Below are positions 1-11,017 of a stretch of DNA of 64,000 nt, piece by piece. Source of the DNA: Mikania micrantha. Taxonomy: Eukaryota; Streptophyta; Magnoliopsida; Asterales; Asteraceae. The DNA lies in NCBI GenBank assembly GCA_009363875.1, contig CM018690.1, positions 30,858,800-30,922,799 on the forward strand, in the 5' to 3' direction. The position numbers and the translations under genes are program-made. The stretch's first letter is position 1. Each line of letters opens with the position of its first letter. The notes below the pieces were generated by a model. The model ran no database searches, was not told where the DNA came from, and saw only the letters and a list, made by a program, of their open reading frames with translations.

Positions 1-130
1 TTCATGTTCGTTCATTTAACTAAACGAACGGAATTTCTTGTTCGTGTTCGTTCGTTTAATAAACGAACGAACATAAACGAACTTCCTGCCGAACTGTTCG
101 CTGAACGTTCGGTTCGTTTACAGCCCTATC
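1..130. repeat. Palindromic CGAACGAAC-rich repeat fragment
   Basis: The segment is dominated by interleaved TTCGTTCGTTT and AAACGAACGAAC words, so it can fold on itself several times, and it ends in GTTCGGTTCGTTTACAGCCCTA-like sequence. Repeats of this kind are common near non-autonomous DNA transposons in composite genomes (from memory, not checked). The left end is cut by the window, so the class cannot be decided. Confidence 0.5.
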
Positions 131-386
131 CACATCAGATGCCCTTGGCAGAAGTTAAATTTGTGCTCATTTAAAGGAAAATATAAAAATGGTATTCCTG
201 TTTAATATTCTATGTTACCTGTCTTGTTAATTTTTCTTTTAATTGACGTAATATTGGGAGATTTTATAGAAAATAGCAAGCTTTTATTCAAATTATGTGT
301 AATTTTCATCCATTTTACTGTATAACTAAGCCAGGAAAAATGGAAGGGTTAGAATGAGTTTGAGTTAATATGAGTGTGGTCATAAT
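131..386. other. Unassigned AT-rich flank left of element 1
   Basis: No ORF, RNA gene or recognisable repeat is seen. The last five bases, ATAAT (382-386), are the left target-site duplication of element 1. The pre-insertion locus continues at 10260. Confidence 0.6.
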
Positions 387-1315
387 TGTAACACCCCGAC
401 CAATGGCGGAATCATCGGAGCGTACACGAAGTGTAGATTGTTCAAAAGCACAGGGTGTTCATTGTAATAAATTCAAACCATTTATTATAATAAATCCAAA
501 CTTAACATTCAAATATGCATTACATCACAGAAAGAAAATACTAAATAAAACATTTAAATTCTAAACATAATAATTAAATAAATCAAATCTTCTTGCATGT
601 CTAAGTAGCATTTCCACCTGAAACATGTTTAAATAAAAGGTCAACTATAAAGTTGGTGAGCTTCACAGGTTTAAGCACACACACCAAAAATAGTTGAATA
701 AAATGTTGATAAATGTTATAAATAATATGTGTAACCAAGCAATATGAACATACAATATTGAATTAGTAGATAAAGCAGATCAACTAATGTTAACAGAATA
801 ATGTTTGACCATGGTAAGCATCGCAATGCTTGAACTAGTAAGTATCACTGCGGGCTTCCCCCGAAGGGTAAATCAAACACAGTGGAATGGCCAGTCAATA
901 GATCTATCATAGTCACTAGGGGTGATCAATGCTAAATGTTAACTAAAGTTCAACATGTATAATGTCATAAACTTGTTTCACATAAATAGTTTAAAAGATT
1001 TGATAACATGTTTCACCCCAAAAAAAATAAAAGCATAAAAAGGGGCTATGAAGACTCACCTTGTGTGATGAGCTAGTCGTTGCAATTAAATGACAAATAT
1101 GTAGTCCAAATAATATCCAACACGATTTAGCTTAACCTATAATTCAATCGTACACAACTAATGTAACTATGACTTTGCATAAAATTTAATAATGTATTTG
1201 TGTTCCATATGTTTATAACCAATCCATAATATGATTTTATAAATTTTTTTTTTCAAGTCGTGTTATTGTTTAAAATTTAAAATATTTATTAATGTTGAAA
1301 AATACTATCAAATTA

Positions 1316-1497
1316 ATAATAATTATATTAATAATGATAATAGTGATAAAAGTAATAATACTAGTAATAATAATAATATTATTATTAATAATAATAAGAA
1401 TAATAGTAATAAAAATAATGATATTAATAGTAATAGCAATAATGATATTTTTATTAATAGTATCAATAATAATTGTAATAGTAATGATAAAAATTTT

Positions 1498-1543
<46 letters not shown>

Positions 1544-1640
1544 TTAGTAGTGCTAGTAATAATAATAAGATGGTAATAATTATAATTTCAACAATAATAA
1601 TAATAATAACAATAATAATAATAAAAATAATAATGCCTTT
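1316..1640. repeat. AAT/ATA trinucleotide microsatellite in element 1 left LTR
   Basis: Imperfect (AAT)n across about 320 bp, with a pure run near 1500-1545. It produces long Ile/Leu-only reading frames on both strands that are not genes. The right-LTR copy is at about 8741-9062 and is one unit shorter. Confidence 0.9.
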
Positions 1641-1895
1641 TTCAAAGAAATAAGTAAATAAATAATACATAAACCAATTATAACATTTTATGTATCTAAT
1701 TAAAAGAAATAAATAAATAATTAAATGAATGAATTAAATAAATAAATTAAACAAATAACTGAATAATATATATCTATTTTTTTTTCATATTAATAGTTTT
1801 TAAGTTTATAAAAATTTAGGTGAAATCAGATTTTAAAAATAATAAGTAATTAAAAAGATATAAAAAAAATGGTTAAAATATCCCAAAACCCGGCC

Positions 1896-1975
1896 CAGCC
1901 CCGGCTCGAACCCCCGATCACGCGTTTAGAACCCTCGGGTGTTAACCGGTTCGTCTATAGCCTTGCTCGCGTTAA
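1896..1975 (-). other. tRNA-like (box B) segment inside element 1 LTR
   Basis: On minus, GGGGGTTCGAGCC matches a pol III B-box (GGTTCGANNCC). An A-box-like stretch lies about 45 nt upstream around GACGAACCGGTTAACACC. The T-stem does not pair properly, so this is a tRNA-derived remnant rather than a tRNA gene. An identical copy lies at about 9319-9398. Confidence 0.35.
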
Positions 1976-2831
1976 TGATCCAGTTGGAAATTATTTAACA
2001 TAAGATCCAGTTCTTCCCCAACCCCTTAATAAAATCAAGCCGTAACCCTAGTTTCTTTATCCCTCAAATTCACGCGATTTCGAATTCGATCGACTACGAA
2101 ACCATGGGGCTTTTGTTTATCATTGAAAACCGAGTTCAAGGGTATATAGAAACCATACCTTTGTAAACGAATGAATGGGTCTCGACACTGGTTCAGTTGC
2201 GACTCAGCCGAGGCCTTTAAGGCTTGATTTCTCGATAATGAGAGCTTCTGGATGGGTTTCGCTTGCTCAGATCGTTTCGTCGAGGTTAAGAGAAAGGGTG
2301 GGTGTGATTAATTTGATTATTACGCTCGTTTATATAGATTTTAGGATACACGTTCGAATCCGGGTAATTAGGAACGGATTTTGAATAAATCCTTGACTTA
2401 TTCGACGATTTGAAGGTTGTTATCGATCCATGATGTTCGGTTGTTGACTAAAGTTTAAAAATTTGTTGATTCTATTCCCGAATTCGCGTTGTAGGTTGAA
2501 TGGGTCGAAAATGGGTCTATGGATATCCATAAGAGAAAATGGGTGAGGAAGAAAAGAACTATGGGGGATTGGCAGTTCTGGTCCCTCCTTGTTTTCTTTT
2601 TAATTTAACTTTCTATTTTGACAATTTTAGCCCCTCTAAGTCTTAAAAAGGTTTTATAAAATTTTATTAAATTTATAAACTTTATAAAATCACTACTTTT
2701 TTCTAAATTTTTAATATTTATGCATTTTAATAATATTATCATTATTATTTTAAAATACATATATTTATAAATAGTTAAATATAATTTCTTATTAAAAACC
2801 TTGAAATTACAGAATAAATCGAAATGTTACA

Positions 2832-2846
2832 GTCTCCCCTACTTTT
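2832..2846 (-). other. Polypurine tract of element 1
   Basis: Sense AAAAGTAGGGGAGAC directly abuts the 3' LTR start (TGTAACA at 2831). A stem-loop AATTTCGGGACGAAATT lies just upstream in sense at about 2849-2866. It recurs in elements 3 and 5. Confidence 0.85.
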
Positions 2847-2875
2847 AGGAATTTCGTCCCGAAATTAAGAAGAAA

Positions 2876-5800
2876 CTATAGAAACAAATGTGGGTACTTC
2901 AACTTCATTTGGTCTTCGCGTTCCCAAGTGAACTCGTGACCATGTTTCGATTCCCAACGAACTTTAACAATCGGAATTCGGCTTCGCTTGAGTTGTTTGA
3001 CATGACGATCCATGATCTCTACTGGTTTCTCAATAATGTTCATCAACTTGTCAATGCGAACATCATCGAGAGGTACGTGTATAGTATCATCGGCTAAGCA
3101 CTTCTTCAAATTAGACACGTGAAAAGTTGGATGAATGTTGCTAAGCTCTTGTGGTAGATCGAGCTTGTAGGCTACCTTCCCAATTCTTTCAAGAACTTTA
3201 AAAGGACCCACATAGCGAGGAGCAAGCTTTCCCTTTTTACCAAATCGTATAACTCCTTTCCAAGGTGAAACCTTAAGAAGTACCATATCACCGACTTGGA
3301 ATTCCAAAGATTTACGACGTTTGTCGGCATAACTCTTTTGTCGACTTCGAGCAGCTAACAAGTTGTCGCGAATAAGATGAATCTTGTCGGTCGTTTCTTG
3401 AATCAGTTCGGGACCGATGATTTGACTTTCACCAATCTCGTTCCAAGCAATAGGCGATCGACATTTACGGCCATAGAGAGCTTCGAAAGGCGCCATGCCG
3501 ATACTCGCATGATAACTATTGTTATACGAGAACTCGACAAGCGGTAGATGATTATCCCAATTGCCACCAAAATCAATGGCACAAGCTCTAAGCATGTCTT
3601 CGAGAGTTTGAATCGTTCGCTCGGTTTGACCATCCGTTTGAGGATGATAAGCTGTGCTAAGATCCAATCGAGTACCAAATGATTCATGTAGAGATTCCCA
3701 AAAACGAGCGGTGAAACGAGCATCACGATCAGATATGATGCTAAGAGGTACGCCATGTCGGCTTACGATTTCATCCTGCAATTTGCCTTGATTCAAAGAG
3801 ATTTGTTGAGCCTCATAGATGTGGTTATGAAGATTTGATTGGATCCGAATGCTATGCACTTGAGTATGGCTCTTTCGACTAAGTGCATCGGCTACCACGT
3901 TGGCTTTACCGGGATGATAACGAATCTCGCAATCGTAATCGTTTAGAAGTTCGACCCAACGTCGTTGCCTCATGTTAAGTTCTTTTTGATGAAGAATATG
4001 TTGAAGGCTCTTGTGATCGGTGAAAACAACGCACTTTGTGCCATAGAGATAATGCCTCCAAATCTTTAAGGCAAATACAACAGCACCGAGTTCGAGATCG
4101 TGAGTGGTGTAATTCTTTTCGTGAACCTTCAATTGTCTCGATGCGTAAGCAATAACCTTTCCCCGTTGCATAAGAACACAACCGAGTCCTTGATTAGATG
4201 CATCACAATAAACAACGAAGTCATCGTTTCCATCGGGAAGAGTCAAGATAGGAGCATCACAAAGCTTTTGCTTTAATGTTTGGAATGCTTCTTCTTGTTT
4301 TGGCCCCCATTCATAAGGCTTGTCCTTATGAGTCAAGGCGGTGAGTGGAACAACAATCTTTGAGAAATTAGCGATAAAACGTCGATAGTAACCGGCAAGA
4401 CCGAGAAAAGAACGAATCTCGGTTGGAGTCTTTGGTGTACTCCAATTCTTAACGGCTTCAATCTTTGTTGGATCTACATGAACACCTTTTTCATTGACAA
4501 TGTGTCCTAAGAATTGAACTTCCTTAAGCCAAAATTCACATTTAGAGAATTTGGCATACAGTTGTTCTGTTCTTAAAAGCTCCAAAACCAACTTAAGGTG
4601 TTTTTCATGTTCAGATTTGCTTTTAGAGTAGATCAAGATGTCGTCAATGAATACAATCACGAATTTGTCCAAATATGGTCTACACACTCGGTTCATAAGA
4701 TCCATGAAAACCGCAGGTGCATTGGTTAGCCCAAAAGGCATAACCACAAACTCGTAGTGACCATATCTAGTTCGAAAAGCAGTCTTTGGGATGTCATCTT
4801 CATGAACACGAAGTTGATGATAACCGGAACGAAGATCGATCTTTGAAAACCAAACCGATCCTTGAAGTTGATCAAATAAATCATCGATACGAGGCAATGG
4901 ATACCGGTTCTTGATGGTGAGTTTGTTGAGTTCACGATAGTCAATGCACATTCGGAATGACCCGTCCTTCTTTTTAACAAAAAGGACCGGTGCACCCCAA
5001 GGTGAATGACTTGGGCGAATGAAACCCTTATCGGATAACTCTTGGAGTTGACTAGCAAGTTCTTGCATTTCAGAAGGTGCAAGACGATAGGGAGACTTTG
5101 CAATCGGATTGGCACCGGGTACTAAGTCGATTCGAAACTCGACTTGTCGTACGGGTGGAATTCCCGGAAGATCATCGGGAAATACTTCAGGATAGTCGCG
5201 AATGATCGGAATGTCTTGAATACTTTTGTCCTTGTCTTTCTTCTCCACAACATGGGCTAGAAAGGCTACATACTTCTTTCGTAAATACTTGTGGGCTTTC
5301 GTGCACGACATGAGTTTAAGACCGCTACAAGGCGTCTCTCCAAAGATTCTCAGAGTTTCACCCGACGGTAGTGGAATACGTATGAACTTCTCGAAGCAAA
5401 CAATCTCGGCTCGATGAGTGGCTAACCAATCCATGCCAATTATAACATCAAAGCTACCAAGAGGCATGGGTATAAGATTGATAGGGAAAACGTGATCCAT
5501 AAGGTTCACCGTACATCCTAATATAATAGTATCAATGTCTATCGCGTTACCGTCAGCCACTTCCACATTATAAGGTTTGTCTAATCTAGTTCGTGTTCTA
5601 CCAAGTAAAGGCTCAAATTGACTAGACACAAAACTCCTATCAGCACCAGAATCAAATAACACAGAAGCATAACAGTCATTAATCAAGAAAGTACCGTTCA
5701 CCACATCTTGGTTAGCTTGGGCTGTTTGTGCATTAAGCTGGAAAGTACGTGCCCGTGTAACCCTCTGTTCATTGCCCACAAGCCTTGGGCATTTGTTCCT

Positions 5801-7078
5801 AAGGTGATTGGGGTCGCCACATTCATAGCAGGCCCTTCCATTGGTTATAGCGGGAACCGGTGCAGCTGGTTGTTGGTTAACTGGTGGAGCTGGTTGATCT
5901 TGCTGCAAGTTTTGTCCATTCCGACAGTAATTTGCAAGGTGACCGTATTTCCCACAAATAGTGCATACCCTGCATTGTCGGTTTGATGCATGATGGTATC
6001 TACAAGTAGGGCATAAAGGTTGAGCCCCCACATAGGTTCTATTGTTTGGGTTTGGTGGAGCTTGTTGGTTGACAGGTGTAGCAGGGATAGCAGGGGTTAC
6101 TATAGCAAAACTTTTAGCCTTCCTCTTACGGTTAATGGACTTTGAAGCATTTGAAGATTCAGATTTAACCTCCTTAGAAGGTTCATCAGTAGTGGACTTG
6201 GCTTCCACTTTCTTGGCTCCCTTTCTAGTTAAAGTACCTGCCCTAACATGGTTGTCAGTTAGGGTAGCAGCCAATCGAATTGCATTTTCCAAAGTAGTCG
6301 GGTTGCTCCCATAACAGGTGTCTTGGATTTGCATGGGTAGGCCACTAATATACTTCTCAATAGCACGAGAAAGTGGGGTGACCATGTGTGGCACCAACAG
6401 ACTAAGTTCGTGATGACGGTTCGTGTAAGCCAGATTTTCACCACTATCCTGTTTAAGATTCCAGAACTCCAACTCCAGTTTCATCATTTCGTTGCGAGGG
6501 CAAAATTCTTCTGTCATTAGTCGTTTGACCTCATCCCAAGTTAAGGCCATTGCAGTTTCTGCACCCTTAGTTCGTTTCACGGTATTCCACCAAGTGAGTG
6601 CCCTTTTCTGAAAGACACTGGTGGCATAACGAACCTTGAGGTTCTCAGGGCAGTTTGAATGGAGGAAGGTACTCTCCATGCTTTCGAACCACTGAAGCAA
6701 TCCAGTGGCCCCTTCAGATCCAATGAACTTGGCAGAGTGGCAAGAATTGAAATGCTTGAAGGTGCAAGTTTGGTTTGCACCCTCACCATTTCGGTTGTTG
6801 TTTTGAACCCTACTAGCTTGATTGAGCTGGGTCACAAGGCCAGGCAGGACTGTGGCCATTTGCTGAGTAATGACAGCAGCCAATTCTTGCATGATAGGGT
6901 TATTGAGGTTGGTGGTGTTATTAGCATTGTTGGTGTTGGTGTTATCGGTATTGGTGGTGTTGGCATTGGTGGTATTGGTGTTTGTGGTGTTTGTGTTATT
7001 GACATTGTCGGTGTTGTTGGTTTCATTACCACTGTTGTTAGCATTCGTGTTGTTGGCAACATTGCGACGAGGAGGCAT
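2876..7078 (-). CDS. Element 1 gag-pol polyprotein with internal integrase deletion
   Basis: About 1,400 residues from the MPPRRN start at 7078. That start is preferred over the in-frame Met at 7231 because related elements here also begin MPPR. Order: Asn/Thr-rich N-terminus; retrotransposon gag domain (about 100-300); two CCHC knuckles CTICGKYGHLANYC and CYECGDPNHLRNKC (about 380-425); aspartic protease DSGAD (about 478); reverse transcriptase with FVKKKDGSFRMCIDYREL (about 700) and FIDD (about 811); RNase H with YCDAS (about 958); partial integrase; chromodomain-like C-terminus ending in EFTWEREDQM. Around 3763-3796 the frame passes from a spacer (QGKLQ) straight to DEIVSRHG. The zinc-binding HHCC part and the first catalytic Asp are absent, while the second Asp (ISDRD) and the Glu (QTER) remain. 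The frame is otherwise free of stops and frameshifts. It should make Gag, PR, RT and RH but not active integrase. Confidence 0.93.
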   Translation of the reverse strand: MPPRRNVANNTNANNSGNETNNTDNVNNTNTTNTNTTNANTTNTDNTNTNNANNTTNLNNPIMQELAAVITQQMATVLPGLVTQLNQASRVQNNNRNGEGANQTCTFKHFNSCHSAKFIGSEGATGLLQWFESMESTFLHSNCPENLKVRYATSVFQKRALTWWNTVKRTKGAETAMALTWDEVKRLMTEEFCPRNEMMKLELEFWNLKQDSGENLAYTNRHHELSLLVPHMVTPLSRAIEKYISGLPMQIQDTCYGSNPTTLENAIRLAATLTDNHVRAGTLTRKGAKKVEAKSTTDEPSKEVKSESSNASKSINRKRKAKSFAIVTPAIPATPVNQQAPPNPNNRTYVGAQPLCPTCRYHHASNRQCRVCTICGKYGHLANYCRNGQNLQQDQPAPPVNQQPAAPVPAITNGRACYECGDPNHLRNKCPRLVGNEQRVTRARTFQLNAQTAQANQDVVNGTFLINDCYASVLFDSGADRSFVSSQFEPLLGRTRTRLDKPYNVEVADGNAIDIDTIILGCTVNLMDHVFPINLIPMPLGSFDVIIGMDWLATHRAEIVCFEKFIRIPLPSGETLRIFGETPCSGLKLMSCTKAHKYLRKKYVAFLAHVVEKKDKDKSIQDIPIIRDYPEVFPDDLPGIPPVRQVEFRIDLVPGANPIAKSPYRLAPSEMQELASQLQELSDKGFIRPSHSPWGAPVLFVKKKDGSFRMCIDYRELNKLTIKNRYPLPRIDDLFDQLQGSVWFSKIDLRSGYHQLRVHEDDIPKTAFRTRYGHYEFVVMPFGLTNAPAVFMDLMNRVCRPYLDKFVIVFIDDILIYSKSKSEHEKHLKLVLELLRTEQLYAKFSKCEFWLKEVQFLGHIVNEKGVHVDPTKIEAVKNWSTPKTPTEIRSFLGLAGYYRRFIANFSKIVVPLTALTHKDKPYEWGPKQEEAFQTLKQKLCDAPILTLPDGNDDFVVYCDASNQGLGCVLMQRGKVIAYASRQLKVHEKNYTTHDLELGAVVFALKIWRHYLYGTKCVVFTDHKSLQHILHQKELNMRQRRWVELLNDYDCEIRYHPGKANVVADALSRKSHTQVHSIRIQSNLHNHIYEAQQISLNQGKLQDEIVSRHGVPLSIISDRDARFTARFWESLHESFGTRLDLSTAYHPQTDGQTERTIQTLEDMLRACAIDFGGNWDNHLPLVEFSYNNSYHASIGMAPFEALYGRKCRSPIAWNEIGESQIIGPELIQETTDKIHLIRDNLLAARSRQKSYADKRRKSLEFQVGDMVLLKVSPWKGVIRFGKKGKLAPRYVGPFKVLERIGKVAYKLDLPQELSNIHPTFHVSNLKKCLADDTIHVPLDDVRIDKLMNIIEKPVEIMDRHVKQLKRSRIPIVKVRWESKHGHEFTWEREDQMKLKYPHLFL

Positions 7079-7796
7079 GATTCTACAAGAGTTCAAAATG
7101 AAAAGGATCAGAAATAAATCAAGGAGTTCAAAAACAAGAAATTGATAGTTCAAATGAGAGTTCAAGCACAAATCAATATAGATTGCATTCCCTAAGGAAC
7201 ACTTTTGACATATCAAAGTGTTTAAGTCCAAATTAACTTTTAGAAAGACATACTTTAGCCTATAGGTTCATACTCACTCCAAGGGTTCCCAGGAAAGTAT
7301 AACAGGTCCATCGGTTGATTTGGATTTATACGAAATACTTTCCTAGACAGAACTTCCCAAAGTACAGGCATTCCCCCTTCCAGATTGTATGTGTTTCCTA
7401 CTTGTTAATATGAACCTAAAGACTATTGACGGGATTCAAAGATTTAATTAGACTTATAAGTCTAAGAGTAGTTTTCATGATGACGATCCTCTTGCAAGAC
7501 GTAAGAAAGGGGTCAAGAAGTTCAGAACCCTAAAGTCTAGTGTGTGCATGTTAGGCATCCTAAACTAGGTTCAAATAATTGACCTATCAAATAGCTAGTC
7601 AAGTAGTACAAGTAATCACATAATCAAGTTTGACCTATCATGGCAACTATGTAGTTCAAACTTAAGGTTCATGGCCTAGTCCTTACAACTATAAGATTCA
7701 ACTTAGAGTTCATGGCAACTACATAGTTCAACTAAGTCATTCTATGGTTATAGTCTAGGTCATTTATTTCTAATTAACCTAATTCTCTATAACCCA
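7079..7796 (-). other. Element 1 untranslated leader (PBS to gag)
   Basis: About 720 bp between the PBS and the MPPRR start, with no coding signal of its own. An in-frame extension upstream to 7231 is open but looks fortuitous. I did not find the CATATGCCCTATATATA motif of the element 2 leader here. Confidence 0.6.
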
Positions 7797-7809
7797 GGCT
7801 CTGATACCA
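7797..7809 (-). other. Primer-binding site of element 1 (tRNA-iMet)
   Basis: Sense TGGTATCAGAGCC, three bases from the end of the 5' LTR. It matches the 3' end of initiator methionine tRNA, the usual primer for plant Ty3/gypsy elements. Confidence 0.92.
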
Positions 7810-7812
7810 ATC

Positions 7813-8922
7813 TGTAACACCCCGACCAATGGCGGAATCATCGGAGCGTACACGAAGTGTAGATTGTTCAAAAGCACAGGGTGTTCATTGTAATAAATTC
7901 AAACCATTTATTATAATAAATCCAAACTTAACATTCAAATATGCATTACATCACAGAAAGAAAATACTAAATAAAACATTTAAATTCTAAACATAATAAT
8001 TAAATAAATCAAATCTTCTTGCATGTCTAAGTAGCATTTCCACCTGAAACATGTTTAAATAAAAGGTCAACTATAAAGTTGGTGAGCTTCACAGGTTTAA
8101 GCACACACACCAAAAATAGTTGAATAAAATGTTGATAAATGTTATAAATAATATGTGTAACCAAGCAATATGAACATACAATATTGAATTAGTAGATAAA
8201 GCAGATCAACTAATGTTAACAGAATAATGTTTGACCATGGTAAGCATCGCAATGCTTGAACTAGTAAGTATCACTGCGGGCTTCCCCGAAGGGTAAATCA
8301 AACACAGTGGAATGGCCAGTCAATAGATCTATCATAGTCACTAGGGGTGATCAATGCTAAATGTTAACTAAAGTTCAACATGTATAATGTCATAAACTTG
8401 TTTCACATAAATAGTTTAAAAGATTTGATAACATGTTTCACCCCAAAAAAAATAAAAGCATAAAAAGGGGCTATGAAGACTCACCTTGTGTGATGAGCTA
8501 GTCGTTGCAATTAAATGACAAATATGTAGTCCAAATAATATCCAACACGATTTAGCTTAACCTATAATTCAATCGTACACAACTAATGTAACTATGACTT
8601 TGCATAAAATTTAATAATGTATTTGTGTTCCATATGTTTATAACCAATCCATAATATGATTTTATAAATTTTTTTTTTCAAGTCGTGTTATTGTTTAAAA
8701 TTTAAAATATTTATTAATGTTGAAAAATACTATCAAATTAATAATAATTATATTAATAATGATAATAGTGATAAAAGTAATAATACTAGTAATAATAATA
8801 ATATTATTATTAATAATAATAAGAATAATAGTAATAAAAATAATGATATTAATAGTAATAGCAATAATGATATTTTTATTAATAGTATCAATAATAATTG
8901 TAATAGTAATGATAAAAATTTT

Positions 8923-8965
<43 letters not shown>

Positions 8966-10254
8966 TTAGTAGTGCTAGTAATAATAATAAGATGGTAATA
9001 ATTATAATTTCAACAATAATAATAATAATAACAATAATAATAATAAAAATAATAATGCCTTTTTCAAAGAAATAAGTAAATAAATAATACATAAACCAAT
9101 TATAACATTTTATGTATCTAATTAAAAGAAATAAATAAATAATTAAATGAATGAATTAAATAAATAAATTAAACAAATAACTGAATAATATATATCTATT
9201 TTTTTTTTCATATTAATAGTTTTTAAGTTTATAAAAATTTAGGTGAAATCAGATTTTAAAAATAATAAGTAATTAAAAAGATATAAAAAAAATGGTTAAA
9301 ATATCCCAAAACCCGGCCCAGCCCCGGCTCGAACCCCCGATCACGCGTTTAGAACCCTCGGGTGTTAACCGGTTCGTCTATAGCCTTGCTCGCGTTAATG
9401 ATCCAGTTGGAAATTATTTAACATAAGATCCAGTTCTTCCCCAACCCCTTAATAAAATCAAGCCGTAACCCTAGTTTCTTTATCCCTCAAATTCACGCGA
9501 TTTCGAATTCGATCGACTACGAAACCATGGGGCTTTTGTTTATCATTGAAAACCGAGTTCAAGGGTATATAGAAACCATACCTTTGTAAACGAATGAATG
9601 GGTCTCGACACTGGTTCAGTTGCGACTCAGCCGAGGCCTTTAAGGCTTGATTTCTCGATAATGAGAGCTTCTGGATGGGTTTCGCTTGCTCAGATCGTTT
9701 CGTCGAGGTTAAGAGAAAGGGTGGGTGTGATTAATTTGATTATTACGCTCGTTTATATAGATTTTAGGATACACGTTCGAATCCGGGTAATTAGGAACGG
9801 ATTTTGAATAAATCCTTGACTTATTCGACGATTTGAAGGTTGTTATCGATCCATGATGTTCGGTTGTTGACTAAAGTTTAAAAATTTGTTGATTCTATTC
9901 CCGAATTCGCGTTGTAGGTTGAATGGGTCGAAAATGGGTCTATGGATATCCATAAGAGAAAATGGGTGAGGAAGAAAAGAACTATGGGGGATTGGCAGTT
10001 CTGGTCCCTCCTTGTTTTCTTTTTAATTTAACTTTCTATTTTGACAATTTTAGCCCCTCTAAGTCTTAAAAAGGTTTTATAAAATTTTATTAAATTTATA
10101 AACTTTATAAAATCACTACTTTTTTCTAAATTTTTAATATTTATGCATTTTAATAATATTATCATTATTATTTTAAAATACATATATTTATAAATAGTTA
10201 AATATAATTTCTTATTAAAAACCTTGAAATTACAGAATAAATCGAAATGTTACA
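7813..10254 (-). repeat. Element 1 5' LTR (right copy)
   Basis: 2,442 bp, the promoter-bearing LTR for this minus-strand element. The TATA box TATATAAA lies at 9759-9752, leaving a U3 of about 0.5 kb and an unusually long R/U5 of about 1.9 kb. The candidate LTR intron runs from 8484 (donor) to 8044 (acceptor). It matches the left LTR apart from three microindels. Confidence 0.95.
9752..9759 (-). promoter_or_regulatory. TATA box of element 1 5' LTR
   Basis: TATATAAA in sense orientation, about 500 bp inside the LTR. The same box lies at 2336-2329 in the other LTR. A TSS about 30 bp downstream is inferred. Confidence 0.55.
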
Positions 10255-10259
10255 ATAAT

Positions 10260-11017
10260 GTGTTTTAAGCGAAATTAGTTCAGGGCTAAATGTATTGTGT
10301 TTAAATCCATCAATCTAGTTTAAGTCAAATGTGTTGTTATTAAAACACAGTTTTTTTTCTCATCAAATTTGTTGATTATTCTTACATGTTTGAATCAATT
10401 CTATTCACATGTTAAGTTGTATATCTTGACTCATATTATGTCAAAGTGTTGCATATATGAACTGGTTTTATGTTATATTGTTACTTATTTCAACAAAAAA
10501 TAGTATAATTGTTTACCAAAACAATCGATTTCTCTTAATTTGAGTCAAGATTGTCGTCCTGTGCAACACTAGTAAAGAGTCGGTGTAATGTACCAGAGTA
10601 TACGGTTTAAATCTAAGAGAATATTAAGAAGGGAAAAAAACAATTTAATCTGACAAACCGAGTATTTGTGTGAACAATCATTTACTTTGTTTTCCGTTTC
10701 TACGTTTTAGGGTTTATATTAGATCGTTTTTACTCTATAGAGATGAGATTGACAAATTAAAGAAGATGTTAATAATGTTAGAGTCTTAATTATTTTTATT
10801 TTAAATAAACTCTACTTTTATATATAAAATTATAAAAAGTTAACAATTCCTAAGAATCTGAACTATATCTATTAAATAAACTCTACTTTTTATATATAAA
10901 AAGTAAACAGTTCCAATTGACTCAAGTTAATTATCCTCTAGACTCCTTATTTGCTTTTTATTTATGACCAACACACTTATAAATAAATTAGAATGCATAT
11001 TAAACTAAAGAGTAAAA
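10260..11017. other. Unassigned AT-rich spacer between elements 1 and 2
   Basis: Continuation of the pre-insertion locus after the right TSD of element 1. I see a short direct repeat (AATAAACTCTACTTTT-type, near 10803 and 10874) but no gene, RNA or transposon terminus. Confidence 0.5.

Larger units (their letters stand above)
387..2831 (-). repeat. Element 1 3' LTR (left copy)
   Basis: 2,445 bp. In sense it starts TGTAACATTTCG and ends GGGGTGTTACA. Landmarks in sense order are a TATA box (2336-2329), a tRNA-like B-box segment (about 1975-1896), an AAT microsatellite (about 1640-1316), a candidate splice donor CACAAG/GTGAGT (intron from 1059) and an acceptor ATGTTTCAG/GTGG (intron end 618). 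It has one more C at 858-862 and one more AAT unit than the right copy, and one T fewer in the T-run near 1780. Confidence 0.95.
387..10254 (-). mobile_element. Element 1: complete young Ty3/gypsy chromovirus, minus strand
   Basis: A full LTR retrotransposon of 9,868 bp. It has two LTRs (387-2831 and 7813-10254), each TGTAACACCCC...TGTTACA on plus, a minus-strand PBS matching initiator tRNA-Met, a purine-rich PPT, and a single gag-pol ORF between them. The flanks are a perfect 5-bp duplication, ATAAT (382-386 and 10255-10259). By eye the LTRs differ only by three short indels: one C, one AAT unit and one T. That implies very recent insertion. Domain order PR-RT-RH-IN and a C-terminal chromodomain-like segment place it among chromoviruses, probably the Tekay/Del lineage. 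The integrase is internally deleted (see the gag-pol entry). Confidence 0.95.

Noticed and set aside
1292..1670. Long Ile/Leu-rich ORFs on both strands (also 8717-9092)
   Set aside because: They are translations of an AAT microsatellite inside the two LTRs; no domain or codon signal.
2175..2384. 69-codon ORF MGLDTGSVATQ..., repeated at 9598-9807
   Set aside because: It is antisense to the LTR promoter and leader and is duplicated only because the LTRs are identical.
6659..7145. Val/Gly-rich ORFs antisense to gag
   Set aside because: They mirror the Asn/Thr-rich low-complexity start of Gag on the other strand.
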